From NCBI GenBank assembly GCA_964017195.1, contig OZ024900.1:28142441-28206440 (forward strand): a stretch of DNA of 64,000 nt. Direction: 5' to 3'. Below the pieces are notes generated by a model. That model had not been told where the DNA came from. It saw only the letters and a program-made list of their open reading frames with translations, and did no database searches. This DNA comes from Siderastrea radians. Lineage: Eukaryota > Cnidaria > Anthozoa > Scleractinia > Rhizangiidae. The translations under genes and the position numbers were made by a program. How positions within the stretch are numbered: the stretch's first letter is position 1; each line of letters starts with the position of its first letter. Below are positions 54,001 to 58,214 of this stretch, one piece after another.

Positions 54001-54614
54001 GTTGATAGGGACAGTGCCGTTTAGTTAAGACTTTCAGTTTCCCATTGTTCAGTTCTTTACTTTGACAAGGTAAATGGTTGTTTCTTCCTTTAACAGTGCC
54101 TCAGTGTCGCATTCAATGGTGAAATATGCGTTTAGTTAAGTCCTTTCCTTGCGAAAATTGATTATTTCTGTTCCCGGCCAATGAACCAAAAAAGAATTAG
54201 TTTAGATCATTTTAATTGTACTGAGACTTTCTTCCTTTTTTTATTTTTTGTTTGTTCTTAGTTCAATACCTTGTTCACTTATATGGATATCTCAAGAAAT
54301 GGCGCAAAAATCCACATTGGTCTTTTTCCTGCTGTCTGGCGTTGATTCTTCCTCTCATCGGTATGCCAGGAGATATAAGTGGTTTGGCTGGAACGAATTT
54401 CCTTAATACCCAGCTCGACACAGGACACATAGAAATGACCACCATTGCTGGTGCCGTGAAAGACAGTGGAGCTATCGACGTTACTCTTGAAGAAGATAAA
54501 CAAGATGATGATAAACCAGCAGAGCTGCAGAAAGACAACTACAATGGCGACCAACAAGACAACAGAAGGAAAAATAACCAAGGAACTCAAACAGAGTTAT
54601 CGACTTACTTCTAA
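1..54614 (+). CDS. LRR / Cys-rich / multi-pass membrane receptor-like gene (3' part, 32 exons)
   Basis: One gene, 5' end outside the window. Seen: 28 LRR exons, then Cys-rich exons at 48890-49095 and 51519-51644, a 1560-bp membrane exon at 52312-53871, and a last exon at 54262-54614. LRR introns are all phase 2 and the last three introns phase 1; joining every listed exon gives 4260 nt in one open frame ending in TAA. Order in the protein: about 28 LRRs of the IxxLPxGVFxxLxxL type, a stalk with repeated CxxC pairs resembling GCC2/GCC3 (ephrin-receptor-like) modules, about nine hydrophobic spans, then an acidic, Asn/Gln-rich tail. Known: LRR ectodomains usually bind protein or carbohydrate ligands at the cell surface. 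Inferred: a cell-surface recognition or adhesion receptor. The signal peptide and N-terminus are not visible, so I give no gene name. The exon structure is firm; the function is not. Confidence 0.85.
210..281 (+). CDS. LRR exon 2
   Basis: 72 bp between acceptor TTTCTAG and donor GTAAGG. Reads LSSNAIEFLPGKVFAKLSKL, a canonical 24-residue LRR. The 314-bp intron that follows holds nothing I recognise. Confidence 0.92.
596..667 (+). CDS. LRR exon 3
   Basis: 72 bp, acceptor TTTGCAG, donor GTACGT. Reads NENQIRNLTVTVFSGLSSL. The proline of the LPxGVF core is replaced by threonine, as in exon 1. Confidence 0.92.
1751..2953. mobile_element. TA-flanked inverted-repeat DNA element
   Basis: The left end reads CCGTGTAGCACCAAATTTTT and the right end is its imperfect reverse complement (about 40 bp of homology). 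Both ends abut TA (1749-1750, 2954-2955). TA duplications are typical of Tc1/mariner-type transposons, but no transposase is visible, so this is a non-autonomous copy. The left part repeats the word TTTTTGCGGGA several times. A second inverted-repeat element is nested at 2239-2914. Confidence 0.65.
2239..2914. mobile_element. Nested inverted-repeat element
   Basis: A perfect 24-bp inverted repeat starts CTCAGGTATATTAAGGACTG at 2239 and ends at 2914; weaker inverted homology (GGTGGTCTATCT and its complement) continues inward. It contains no coding region I recognise. It lies wholly inside the TA-flanked element at 1751-2953 and so probably inserted later. Confidence 0.6.
3165..3236 (+). CDS. 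LRR exon 4
   Basis: 72 bp, acceptor CTTTTAG, donor GTAAGT. Reads LSLNAVTYLPEGVFANLKNL. Phase 2 on both sides. Confidence 0.92.
3630..3735. repeat. MITE-like remnant (GGTTGTTCAAAGGGTGGAT type)
   Basis: The left part CCCCGGTTGTTCAAAGGGTG is followed by GCTATCCGCCGGATAAAT and, inverted, CACTATCGACTGGATAGCGATTT with GGGCCAGGGCCTGAACAA. This imperfect foldback is reminiscent of a short DNA element common in cnidarian genomes; a diverged relative lies at 62213-62445. Confidence 0.45.
3889..5101. mobile_element. Mutator-like element with 75-bp terminal repeats and 9-bp target duplication
   Basis: The ends read TACCCTGCGAGCAG and its complement; inverted identity continues about 75 bp through the AGATAAGTCGGGAAGAGGAA region. 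The direct repeat GATAATGAG flanks it exactly (3880-3888 and 5102-5110). Long inverted repeats with a 9-bp duplication are the signature of the Mutator (MULE) superfamily. No transposase is seen; the cargo is a RecQ-like fragment on the minus strand. Confidence 0.8.
4687..4890 (-). pseudogene. RecQ-like helicase N-terminal fragment carried in a MULE
   Basis: The minus-strand reading starts at a Met and includes THE motif QSKALLYFLCGKDSF followed by the Walker-A-like PTSHGKSLIY and an immediate stop. RecQ and related DEAH helicases have Q...GKD...LPTGxGKS here, so this is the first part of the helicase core only; motifs Ia to VI are missing. In the family the Walker A reads PTGxGKS; here it is PTSHGKS. 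It could be a captured host exon or the relic of an element-encoded helicase. It is not a working enzyme. Confidence 0.6.
5714..5790. repeat. TTC/TCC microsatellite
   Basis: Imperfect (TTC)n tract with CCT interruptions inside the intron, just upstream of LRR exon 5. Confidence 0.9.
5869..5940 (+). CDS. LRR exon 5
   Basis: 72 bp, acceptor TCTTTCAG, donor GTATGT. Reads LAHNAITFLPNRVFVNLVKL. It is isolated by an 8.5-kb intron downstream. Confidence 0.9.
6836..6950. repeat. GC-rich 40-bp minisatellite (three units)
   Basis: Unit starts TACCCCGCCGTCAGGACGGG and continues GTCTAGTAATACCCG; it repeats at 6836, 6876 and 6915 almost without change. Each unit holds the hairpin ACCCCG...CGGGGT. Further copies lie at about 6217-6255, 6285-6320 and 12383-12418. 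Confidence 0.85.
8623..8692. repeat. Perfect 22-23-bp inverted repeat (hairpin)
   Basis: TCAGGCTCTATTTTCGTTTC recurs as its exact reverse complement after a 25-bp spacer. It directly abuts the left end of the inserted element at 8689. Confidence 0.85.
8689..10644. mobile_element. Inverted-repeat DNA element, about 2 kb
   Basis: A perfect 33-bp terminal inverted repeat starts GATCAGTCCGGGATCGTTAT at 8689 and ends as its complement at 10644. The interior has no transposase I can recognise. The target duplication is unclear (perhaps AT), so the superfamily is unassigned. Confidence 0.7.
8926..9115. repeat. Short MULE-type terminal-repeat remnants
   Basis: 8926-8980 ends CGCAGGCTA, and 9042-9115 is a small foldback with TATCCTG at one end and GCTCGCAGGATA at the other, around GAGTCTCCTTCGATCT and its partial complement. 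The ends resemble those of the element at 3889. Both lie inside the 8689-10644 element. Confidence 0.45.
12067..12138 (-). repeat. tRNA-like sequence (SINE head or tRNA pseudogene)
   Basis: 72 nt. On the minus strand it starts GGCCTCGTAGCTCAGCTGGT, has a perfect box A, a 4-bp D stem, a 7-bp acceptor stem with G-U pairs, and a TTCTAA anticodon loop (would read TCT, Arg). The anticodon stem does not pair and box B is mutated (GGTGCAAATACC), so I call it tRNA-derived rather than a working tRNA gene. Confidence 0.6.
12298..13215. repeat. Satellite array, units of about 170-220 bp
   Basis: The landmark GTAATATATTTTGCACCCTG recurs at about 12317, 12537, 12713, 12908 and 13074. Each unit then carries GGGAGAACAACGGCGGGGTC, AATGCCCCTGGGG, GGTCACTTGCCCCAGAC and GCTCGGCCAAACAAATA. 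Looser copies lie at 6768, 7073 and 11387. Long frames read through it on both strands but look like repeat artefacts. Confidence 0.8.
14417..14488 (+). CDS. LRR exon 6
   Basis: 72 bp, acceptor TTTTATAG, donor GTGAGT. Reads LNSNAIELLPNGVFSKLTKL. The 417-bp intron after it holds nothing recognised. Confidence 0.92.
14906..14977 (+). CDS. LRR exon 7
   Basis: 72 bp, acceptor TATTGCAG, donor GTAAGA. Reads LQSNAISVLPNGVFANLTNL. Confidence 0.92.
14978..16714 (+). other. Intron, 1.7 kb
   Basis: No repeat family recognised. The only coding-like stretch is antisense, at 15770-15892 (listed separately). Confidence 0.6.
15770..15892 (-). other. Possible antisense first exon (weak)
   Basis: On the minus strand an open frame starts MVIQKGEVMASLEVVYRENT, continues through FVSAWLREKGLEKLCENLE and meets a GTAATA donor-like site after an AAG. 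I do not recognise the protein, and no second exon is seen. It could be chance. Confidence 0.2.
16715..16786 (+). CDS. LRR exon 8
   Basis: 72 bp, acceptor TTTGTAG, donor GTAAGT. Reads LDSNAIKVLPDGVFAKQTKL; Gln replaces the usual Leu before TKL. The 836-bp intron after it holds no recognised feature. Confidence 0.92.
17623..17694 (+). CDS. LRR exon 9
   Basis: 72 bp, acceptor CTTCCAG, donor GTAAGA. Reads LNSNAIKVLPDGVFANLTDL, closely similar to exon 8 (IKVLPDGVFA shared). Confidence 0.92.
17976..18047 (+). CDS. LRR exon 10
   Basis: 72 bp, acceptor TTGCTAG, donor GTAAGT. Reads LSSNSIEYLPDGVFASLTKL. Short introns (281 and 243 bp) flank it. Confidence 0.92.
18291..18362 (+). CDS. LRR exon 11 (degenerate repeat)
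   Basis: 72 bp, acceptor CCCCACAG, donor GTAGGT. Reads IHSNAIPFLPDGMNTNAANL. The VF core and the following Leu are lost (GMNTNAANL), and the last codon becomes Arg. Splice sites and frame are intact, so it may still be used, but the repeat fold would be weakened. Confidence 0.75.
18363..21734 (+). other. Intron, 3.4 kb, AT-rich
   Basis: No exon, transposon protein or clear terminal repeats were recognised on either strand. A GCGCGTGCACTAGCGCGCG patch near 18655 stands out in otherwise AT-rich DNA. Confidence 0.6.
21735..21806 (+). CDS. LRR exon 12
   Basis: 72 bp, acceptor TTTGTAG, donor GTAACT (weaker than the others). Reads LSSNAIESLPDGVFAKLAEL. Confidence 0.9.
22128..22374. mobile_element. 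Foldback MITE, about 250 bp
   Basis: Nearly the whole element is an inverted repeat of about 110 bp per arm: the left arm has GTCGAGGGAAACGAACAAGC and the right arm its complement. Ends are TACGA(A/G)CAGTCTCTCTTTC. A related remnant is at 42833-42976. No convincing target duplication. Confidence 0.7.
22894..23136 (-). repeat. BEL/Pao LTR (3' LTR relative to coding strand)
   Basis: 243 bp from TGTCGCCGAG to CGCGACA. It shares AGGCCTTTCTG and the GTTTTTCACAC block with the other LTR and is longer than it. Confidence 0.75.
24312..25560 (-). pseudogene. BEL/Pao Pol remnant (RNase H-integrase part)
   Basis: Minus-strand pieces in two frames. One, 24427-24723, reads LAQLRNEYWIPKGRAEAKKA, then YGCGTCKNFKVNH and APFTYTGLDYFGSLRI, the integrase zinc-binding region and start of the core. 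The other, 24312-24530, carries ICLELIKDMTAEQLLLGHRR and IILDNAPQFQVT. Upstream on the same strand lies NPEDLASRGVS (about 25300). The frame changes show it is dead. Confidence 0.7.
25789..26766. mobile_element. DNA element inserted in the BEL/Pao copy
   Basis: Terminal inverted repeats AGTATGT(G/T)GTCCTTGGTCCG; the 4-bp word GGAC flanks both ends (25785-25788, 26767-26770). The motif GGTCCTTGGTCCGCG or its complement recurs at about 25796, 25972, 26353, 26728 and 26745, forming subterminal repeats. No transposase recognised. Confidence 0.65.
27042..27178 (-). repeat. BEL/Pao LTR (5' LTR relative to coding strand), internally deleted
   Basis: 137 bp with the same termini as the LTR at 22894 but lacking roughly 100 bp of its interior. 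It ends only 41 bp before a defunct LRR exon. Confidence 0.7.
27220..27291 (+). pseudogene. LRR exon with destroyed donor site
   Basis: The acceptor CTTTGTAG is good and the 72-bp body is an intact repeat (MESNNIKNLSSDAFAALTIL). The donor reads CT|GGAAGT where all others have CT|GT. Skipping it keeps the frame because the exon is symmetric; using the next GT (27296) would shift the frame. I leave it out of the joined CDS. Confidence 0.7.
27381..27452 (+). CDS. LRR exon 13
   Basis: 72 bp, acceptor TTGACAG, donor GTAAGT. Reads LSNNNIEVLPNDAFANNKNL. The 556-bp intron after it holds nothing recognised. Confidence 0.92.
28009..28080 (+). CDS. LRR exon 14
   Basis: 72 bp, acceptor ATTTGAG (purine before AG, weaker), donor GTACGT. 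Reads LLSNSIQHLPADLFSGLTSL. Confidence 0.88.
29329..29613. mobile_element. MITE-like element (GAGCGGTTTTCAATTGAGTG end)
   Basis: The left end GAGCGGTTTTCAATTGAGTG has a decayed complement (TATTGAAATCGCT) at the right. The interior is rich in GATTGG/CCAATC words and GGTTTTGCTTTACT. I recognise this as a frequent short element in cnidarian DNA, from memory only. Confidence 0.5.
29990..30075. repeat. (TAC)n microsatellite
   Basis: About 28 uninterrupted TAC units. Poly-Tyr and poly-Val frames across it are artefacts. Confidence 0.98.
30243..30314 (+). CDS. LRR exon 15
   Basis: 72 bp, acceptor CTTTATAG, donor GTAAGA. Reads LSSNDITYLPGAVFGNLTKL. The 966-bp intron after it holds no feature I can name. 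Confidence 0.92.
31281..31352 (+). CDS. LRR exon 16
   Basis: 72 bp, acceptor TGTTTTAG, donor GTAAGC. Reads LSSNNIQILPAGVFYSLTNL. The 793-bp intron after it is unremarkable. Confidence 0.92.
32146..32217 (+). CDS. LRR exon 17
   Basis: 72 bp, acceptor TTCACAG, donor GTAAGA. Reads MRSNKIQNLSMDVFSTLTNL, of the NLSxDVFS subtype. Confidence 0.92.
32441..32512 (+). CDS. LRR exon 18
   Basis: 72 bp, acceptor TTTGTAG, donor GTAAGT. Reads LSLNHIQSLSVEVFFSLTNL. It is only 223 bp from exon 17 and shares its subtype. The 651-bp intron after it holds nothing recognised. Confidence 0.92.
33164..33235 (+). CDS. LRR exon 19
   Basis: 72 bp, acceptor TTCTGCAG, donor GTAAGT. Reads LTSNNIEKVVAGVFSSLLKL. Confidence 0.92.
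33236..34998 (+). other. Intron, 1.8 kb
   Basis: Contains a poly-G run (33578-33592), a repeat at 33772-33934 related to 14010-14170 (both start AGGGTCCCCTAAAACCT), and the inverted-repeat element at 33935-34732. Confidence 0.65.
33935..34732. mobile_element. Inverted-repeat DNA element with 5-bp TACTA flanks
   Basis: Ends read GGGACTTTAAGATACGGTGA and its complement, with about 36 bp of inverted homology. TACTA lies immediately outside both ends (33930-33934 and 34733-34737). 798 bp, no transposase seen. Confidence 0.7.
34999..35070 (+). CDS. LRR exon 20
   Basis: 72 bp, acceptor TTTGTAG, donor GTAGGG (weak). Reads LGSNKIQELNVGIFSNLTEL. Confidence 0.9.
35071..37089 (+). other. Intron, 2.0 kb
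   Basis: Contains the TATCC repeat (35161-35311). 35312-36979 shows no recognised gene or element. The first part of a tandem duplication begins at 36980. Confidence 0.65.
35161..35311. repeat. (TATCC)n microsatellite with inverted segment
   Basis: About 20 TATCC units, a short spacer (TGTCCAAGAA), then the complementary GGATA units and TATCC again, so the tract can form a hairpin. Confidence 0.95.
37090..37161 (+). CDS. LRR exon 21
   Basis: 72 bp, acceptor CTCTCAG, donor GTAAGT. Reads LSKNKIHYLHKDVFSSLKAL, the HKDxFSSL subtype shared with exon 22. Confidence 0.92.
37339..37385 (+). pseudogene. Truncated duplicate of LRR exon 21
   Basis: Copy 2 of the tandem duplication lost the acceptor and the first third of the exon; the rest (YLHKDVFSSMKALQS-like) remains. 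Its donor changed from CCCTGTAAGT to CCCTAAAGT, so both splice sites are gone. Not in the CDS. The remaining intron to 38417 holds nothing recognised. Confidence 0.85.
38418..38489 (+). CDS. LRR exon 22
   Basis: 72 bp, acceptor TTATTTAG, donor GTAAGT. Reads LSSNRIQSLHKDLFSSLTAL. ATTTAGAGATCTTTCCA occurs twice here (about 38392 and 38413), a small duplication at the acceptor. Confidence 0.9.
38763..38972 (-). other. Antisense Cys/His-rich candidate exon
   Basis: On the minus strand a TTTGCTTTCAG acceptor is followed by 210 bp open in one frame, ending ACTG|GTAAAA (phase 1 on both sides). The product has the order CHFSKCGDVTECELILARAG, then IPGFSAAQVAGMTICPRHRH and FWRAPKSCQYPGHTG. The spaced Cys and His residues suggest metal binding. 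I believe similar stretches occur in uncharacterised cnidarian proteins, from memory and not verified. No partner exon found; it is either a nested antisense gene or a captured exon. Confidence 0.45.
39437..40663. mobile_element. Tc1/mariner-like non-autonomous element with ~165-bp inverted repeats
   Basis: Ends are CAGTGAAACCCATTAAACCA and its complement, with a TA on both outer sides (39435-39436, 40664-40665). Inverted identity runs about 165 bp, through TCGATCACGAAACGAGTCGG. TA target and CAGT ends fit Tc1/mariner. No transposase. Confidence 0.7.
41819..41890 (+). CDS. LRR exon 23
   Basis: 72 bp, acceptor CTCTTCAG, donor GTGAGT. Reads LSNNKIQDMPKQLFSSLKDL. A short (TCCG)/(CAGA) tract lies in the 361-bp intron after it. 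Confidence 0.92.
41913..42062. repeat. (TCCG)n / (CAGC)n / (CAGA)n low-complexity tract
   Basis: Successive tetranucleotide runs CATC, TCCG, CAGC and CAGA. Ser/Arg/Pro-rich frames here are artefacts. Confidence 0.95.
42252..42323 (+). CDS. LRR exon 24
   Basis: 72 bp, acceptor ATTAACAG, donor GTACGT. Reads LRNNMITSLSKEIFPENTKP; the second half departs from the LRR consensus (Pro for Leu). Confidence 0.88.
42833..42976. repeat. Remnant related to the 22128 foldback element
   Basis: Shares AACAAGCGAGCGG near one end and CGGAAAGTGAGACTGCTCGTA at the other with the element at 22128-22374. Confidence 0.55.
43580..45375. mobile_element. Inverted-repeat element with dense CGCAAGAA subterminal repeats
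   Basis: Ends read CAAAAATAATGCACGCGCAA and its complement. The first 200 bp and last 200 bp are packed with CGCAAGAAGTTCTTGCG-type palindromes and half-sites. 1.8 kb, no transposase recognised, no clear target duplication. Confidence 0.7.
46133..46222 (+). CDS. LRR exon 25 (90 bp)
   Basis: 90 bp, acceptor TTTTTAG, donor GTAAGT, phase 2. It begins LSANELVNILNGTFFNP and carries six extra residues (SIYYAGWYEI region). First of the irregular repeats near the end of the LRR domain. Confidence 0.85.
46744..46815 (+). CDS. LRR exon 26
   Basis: 72 bp, acceptor TTCTGAAG, donor GTAAGT. Reads LSDNPIKTIEPGAFKLGFHD. The 521- and 534-bp introns around it hold nothing recognised. Confidence 0.85.
47350..47424 (+). 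CDS. LRR exon 27 (75 bp)
   Basis: 75 bp, acceptor TTCGGCAG, donor GTGACG. Reads LLRTHLKTLSLESFTGLREL, then DSN. Keeps phase 2. Confidence 0.8.
47511..47590. mobile_element. 80-bp hairpin MITE with 10-bp direct flanks
   Basis: Starts TAGCCTCCCACGCAGTCCTT and folds back onto its own right arm (AACGACTGCTTGCGAGGCTA). CCTTTATTGA flanks it exactly on both sides (47501-47510, 47591-47600). Its TAGCCT ends resemble those of the Mutator-like elements here. Half a copy is at 55436-55477. Confidence 0.8.
47873..47944 (+). CDS. LRR exon 28 (C-terminal, degenerate)
   Basis: 72 bp, acceptor TTTTCCAG, donor GTTAGT. Reads LLRNRTLKTLRYSSNTQRRC and ends in IFL with the next exon. I chose this donor because it gives the standard 72-bp phase-2 exon and joins in frame; without it the frame stops at 48102. 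The 945-bp intron after it holds only a poly-C run. Confidence 0.75.
48890..49095 (+). CDS. Exon 29: LRR-to-stalk linker and first Cys pairs
   Basis: 206 bp, acceptor TTCTTTAG, donor GTATGT; phase 2 in, phase 1 out. Begins NPVDSLTEVVRVKD and ends with YFLPCPLGTFSNLSS...GCTPCPPG, the GxFS..... CxxCPxG pattern of GCC2/GCC3 (ephrin-receptor-like) modules. Confidence 0.88.
49183..49345 (+). repeat. SINE-like head
   Basis: GAGAGATGGCGCAGTGAAG with GCACTCGCCTCC resembles the tRNA-derived 5' part of animal SINEs. GGCGCTATATAAATATCAT followed by (ATT)n at about 49889-49935 looks like a SINE/LINE tail, so the copy may be split by the fragment between them. Confidence 0.45.
49465..49788 (-). pseudogene. 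Retroelement-like fragment with 2A-like motif
   Basis: Minus-strand frame of 107 codons. Near its end is VEITIFNDVEINPGPKG; the DVEINPGP core is at 49483-49506. D(V/I)ExNPGP is the 2A oligopeptide that interrupts peptide-bond formation, known from the N-terminal regions of some non-LTR retrotransposons as well as viruses. Upstream residues (RWGKHGNTTLAIPG) are not recognised, and no endonuclease or reverse transcriptase follows, so this is a 5' remnant at most. Confidence 0.5.
50192..51311. mobile_element. Second Mutator-like element, ~110-bp terminal repeats, 9-bp duplication
   Basis: Ends read TAGCCTGTTCCAGGCGTTCA and its complement, continuing about 110 bp (TGGAGCGCGAGCGAAAAA, CGAGGGGAGACTGGGGAAGA). 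CCTGACCTG flanks both ends exactly (50183-50191, 51312-51320). Like the element at 3889 it carries a RecQ-like fragment and no transposase. Confidence 0.85.
50696..50956 (-). pseudogene. RecQ-like helicase fragment carried in second MULE
   Basis: Minus strand: GLIAILPTGFGNSLTFQHFP is Walker A with the catalytic Lys replaced by Asn (family PTGxGKS), followed by KIIVVTPLVAIMKEQVEQLQ, which is motif Ia. It ends after GIRALAIGVDEEENEEGAG. Only the first two helicase motifs are present. Confidence 0.65.
51519..51644 (+). CDS. Exon 30: Cys-rich GCC2/GCC3-like module
   Basis: 126 bp, acceptor TTCCTCAG, donor GTAAAT, phase 1 both sides. GFYSDDVGHVSTSCKKCPNG, then SFVAFDKAPGTQSQDCKSCP. It is one symmetric module: GFYS at the start, CxxCPNGSF, and CxxCPxG at the end. 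The 667-bp intron after it holds nothing recognised. Confidence 0.9.
52312..53871 (+). CDS. Exon 31: Cys-rich stalk and multi-pass membrane domain
   Basis: 1560 bp, acceptor TTCAATAG, donor T|GTAAGA, phase 1. The first ~140 residues are Cys-rich and probably extracellular, with CHKCADGLEC, SPCSDGYQGPLCSVCSSGYY and CNKCPSKSW. About nine hydrophobic spans follow; the first is at 52731-52785 (MSVIVVILLILIAVSVW). Others are near IAIGFYQVTYGLL, AINAAVIVIAGVAYG, NLFFILYITYLSTCY, NLVIVAYISVAYIIALPLAT, VIVTSGLILVG, YIGLAWVVSGMYGVLFAW, TTSIAVTVFNLGIG and VVVNILVLGANSAVIGLLV. A Cys-rich loop (CRKICQEEDQHC) separates spans 4 and 5. YKERAWYWELVEMSRKVIVT followed by WKHP resembles the C-terminal membrane region of TRP-like and other large eukaryotic surface proteins; family assignment is uncertain. 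Without splicing at 53871 the frame stops at 53882 (…LVCKK). Confidence 0.9.
54262..54614 (+). CDS. Exon 32: last exon, cytoplasmic tail and stop
   Basis: Acceptor GTTCTTAG; T|TT restores Phe and continues QYLVHLYGYLKKWRKNPHWS. A second hydrophobic patch (CCLALILPLIGM) precedes a hydrophilic tail rich in Asp, Lys, Asn and Gln, ending GTQTELSTYF and TAA at 54612. 353 bp including the stop. Confidence 0.85.
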
Positions 54615-54772
54615 CCATCAGTAAGTACAATATACAGGTAGACACAGGTATGCAAGTTCACAAGTTGACAATTGAGTGCTGTCTTTGGTAGGTTTGACTG
54701 GTGGAGGGAGGATTTTAACCAACCTCTGCGAAAGTGTTAGGTAATTCGTTAGGTATTTTTGATTTCCTATAA

Positions 54773-54778
54773 AATAAA
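54773..54778 (+). terminator. Candidate polyadenylation signal AATAAA
   Basis: Hexamer 159 bp after the stop codon. Further copies lie at about 55194 and 55209. Which is used cannot be told from sequence. Confidence 0.5.
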
Positions 54779-55435
54779 ACTTAAAAAAGGAATTGAGAGA
54801 AATTAAATTGCAAGATTTATTGATATGCCATTGGTTTTTACTCTTTTTTTATAAAATGAAATAGGATCTAAAATACTGCGTGACCGCAGAGAAGGAAAAG
54901 TGTTGTGATATGGATAGGTTTGAATAAGCTTATAAAACTGATCTAAACAAGTTTTGTTGTCATAGATGAAACCTGTTTTATCTGAAGCCACGGATTTATA
55001 TGTCTTTAAATCGGAGTGCTTGGCATAAGCAATAAATGATCCTCACAGCTAAAGATATCAACTTAAGCCGTTGATAAAAAAAAAAGAAAAAAAACACCAA
55101 AAAATGCAGGCTTGAAAAAGGGAGGGTTATCATCTTTTCTTACTTCATCGACAATTTACACATATCGTTATTTCATATATTCACTGTCATTTAATAAATA
55201 ATCCCTTTAATAAACAGTTACTTTTTTGTTTGCCAAGGTGTCTGCCTTTGATAACCACTGATGGAACTGCAACGAAAACCCCTTGGAAAAAAGGACAAAC
55301 AAGCAAGCAAGGAACATGCAATGATATTAACTATTGCGACATAATAGTTTTGAACGTACAAGTAGGGAAACATTAATCGCGTTTATCACTTTGACAAAAT
55401 TACATTATTTATCTTTCGTGCCTGGTACAGAATAG

Positions 55436-55477
55436 GGTAATATGACTCCCCTAAAAACGACTGCGTGGGAGGCTAGC
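55436..55477. repeat. Half copy of the 80-bp hairpin MITE
   Basis: GGGTAATATGACTCCCCTAA then CGACTGCGTGGGAGGCTA matches the right half of the element at 47511-47590. Confidence 0.75.
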
Positions 55478-58214
55478 TACAGAAGAGATCGGTCACATTT
55501 TCGTAGATTTTGATTAGATTGTTTTAATTGACTTATAGCAACCAGCAGGAAAAATCAATTTTAAAAACAATGTATTCATTTTATCTTATTATCCTTTATA
55601 CCAAACATCATTTATCTGTGATGCATACCTTATAGGAAAGAAGACATTTTTAAAATTTTTATTAGACTAACGTCCGGTTTCCATGTGATGATAAGAGAGT
55701 TCAAACGATCCAGCAATCGCTGAACATGCTTTCTCAGCCTTCACAGCGATCTCAAGGATCATATGAAAACTAGATTGTGTGGTTTATTGTAACCGGAACA
55801 AAAGGCAGGAAATAGTAAACCAGCATACCTATTTTGGTGTCGTTTCCTAAAGGTATATTTATCTCTTATACCTCTAAACAAAAATTTTGTAGATTTTGTA
55901 GATTTTTGTTAGGTTTTATTAGGATACGACAGCAACAGCATAATGGCAACATATAAAAAATGTCATCCATATTTATCTTTCCATAAATATATTTATCCTT
56001 TTTTGCCTGCTGTAAGAAAATTGTAGACGCTTTTAATAGCTTTGGTAAAACTTAAAGGCAGGAATAAAAGCTGTAAAAATGCGCCAAGTTTTGTAACCTC
56101 ATTGATTAGGGTTTTCTAACGACATGGGGGAGAGGTGTTAAGACACTTTGTTGGACCTAACCCGCCCATACTTGCCCCCTTTCCATGCCTCCCAGAATTA
56201 TTGCAATGCATGTTTGTATTTATTGCATTTGGGAGAAATCAATCAGAAATCCCAGTGTGTGCTCATTATTTGTTAAGGTGGATGAAAAAAAAGATTCAAG
56301 AAGTGCATAAACAAATTATGTAAACTTGAGCGAAAGCAAAGACAACCCCCTAAAAGGTGGAATCAGTATTAGTATCAGTTTCAGTGTTTGTTTTGCTAGT
56401 AATGCACAAAATACCTTACCCTCCTCTGACACATTCACACACACAGATATAATTTCCTGTCGTTTCGAGTCGTTTGTATTCAGCACGGACTCTATTGATT
56501 AATGCAGAAGAATCCAGGAAAAGGTACATAGTTTAGTTTTTGGTTTTATCATGCTGAGCTAGATTATTAAGCAATAAACAATACATCAGCGGTGGTATAA
56601 AAATTCAAATGGAGTGATTTTTTTTGCAAATAATTTCCTTGACCAAGGGGGGACTATAAGGCCCAAATCTGCCCTAACCTGTGACCCAGCCCCCCCCAAA
56701 AAAAAACAACGCCTGATCGCCTTTCGGTCTCCCCCTACGTTCCTCTACAAGGAACGAGCAAGTCAGGCAGTTTTGTCATACAATTTTCCGTTGTTCTACA
56801 TCACACTACATTTGACTTCACTTTTAGACATTAAGTTTTGCTAACCCAAAAGTGAGATCGAGAAGCTAAAAACTACGGAAAAATTATAGATCATATTAGT
56901 AAATTAAGTCCTGAAAAATCCCGTACGCATACAAGCAGGCGTGTCGCCGATTGCCTTGACCGACATGCCGCACAACTTCTCGAACGGCAAGCAAAGCTAG
57001 ATATGTTATTTGTCTATACGAGAAGCCATATAGACAAAACTGAGCCCCATGGTCGTACTCAAAGTTCTAAACGGACTGACCTAAACGTAGGCCGGTTATT
57101 TTACTATTATATTACGTTTGCGTGCGTGCAAGCTCCTTTTGAAAATCACATCCTGTTTCAGTAATAAAATTTAATCAACCTCAGGCCACCCTTAAATCTC
57201 TAGGAGAAAAACAGCCGTTAAAAAAGGTGTCCCATCGAGATTTCTACGTTTTGGGAGTCAAAACGATACTGAAATTAAAACTGAGCAGCTTTTCGAGTAC
57301 ACAAAACGCATGCGAAAAATATGAACTGATTTATTTTTCTTCCAAAGGGAGAACAAATTACAACAAATTTCTTCAATTAGCGACTTTTCTAAGACTCCAG
57401 GGAAGAATTAAAAAAAATGAATTCTCATTGTTCTTGAAGTATTTCTCATCGCATTACTTGGGAGAATTTACTTAAACATCACGACATTCATTCCCCTTTT
57501 CCTGTGTGTTTGAACATGCAGTGATATTGTAAGGAGAAATTAGATGCTTGTCAAAGCGATATAGCTGTTATCACTTCCATATACTTATGATTATCAAAGA
57601 GTGAGAGATCAGCACAGTATCTTTCAAAGAAAACCTTGAAAAAAAAAGCAGATTACTGAAATGCTTTTCAACTCTGACAGCGCCTAAATCCACTCAAAGG
57701 GTAAAAATCTGTGTGGACGTGTTCTAACTGGATTAAAAGGGGTTTGGATATAGGAAAATGTCTGATCTGGCACTAATCAACAGTTACACCAAGAAGTTGA
57801 GTCGTGAATTAGCCACTAACACAGATGTTCTTAGGGCTTATCACGCAATGCATTCCTCCTTGTGGACGAGGAGCGCCTCACGAACCCAAACATATGTACG
57901 TGCTGGCTACACCAGTAGTGGATAAGTTAACAGTCAACGAGGCGCGCAATGTCGTTATGACTTAGTGTAAGAGGAGAGTGAGTGAAATAATATGATAAAT
58001 TAATAGCTTGAAGTGGTCAATTGAAATTGGTTTTAAGTGGTAAATTAAAATTGACCACTCCCCGTGGGAGAATGAAACAAATAATCCAAATGAACACGAC
58101 GTAGTTAAGAACCCTAACTGGTTCAATAATCATCGCAGGTTATGTAGAAACGTACGAAGATGCAATGACACATGAAAAATGATTATAAATCAAATACGAC
58201 AAAATATCGAGATG

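Larger units (their letters stand above)
54615..58200. other. 3' flank without recognised gene
   Basis: Probable 3' UTR then intergenic, AT-rich DNA. Apart from the half-MITE at 55436-55477 I see no gene or element on either strand. Confidence 0.6.
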
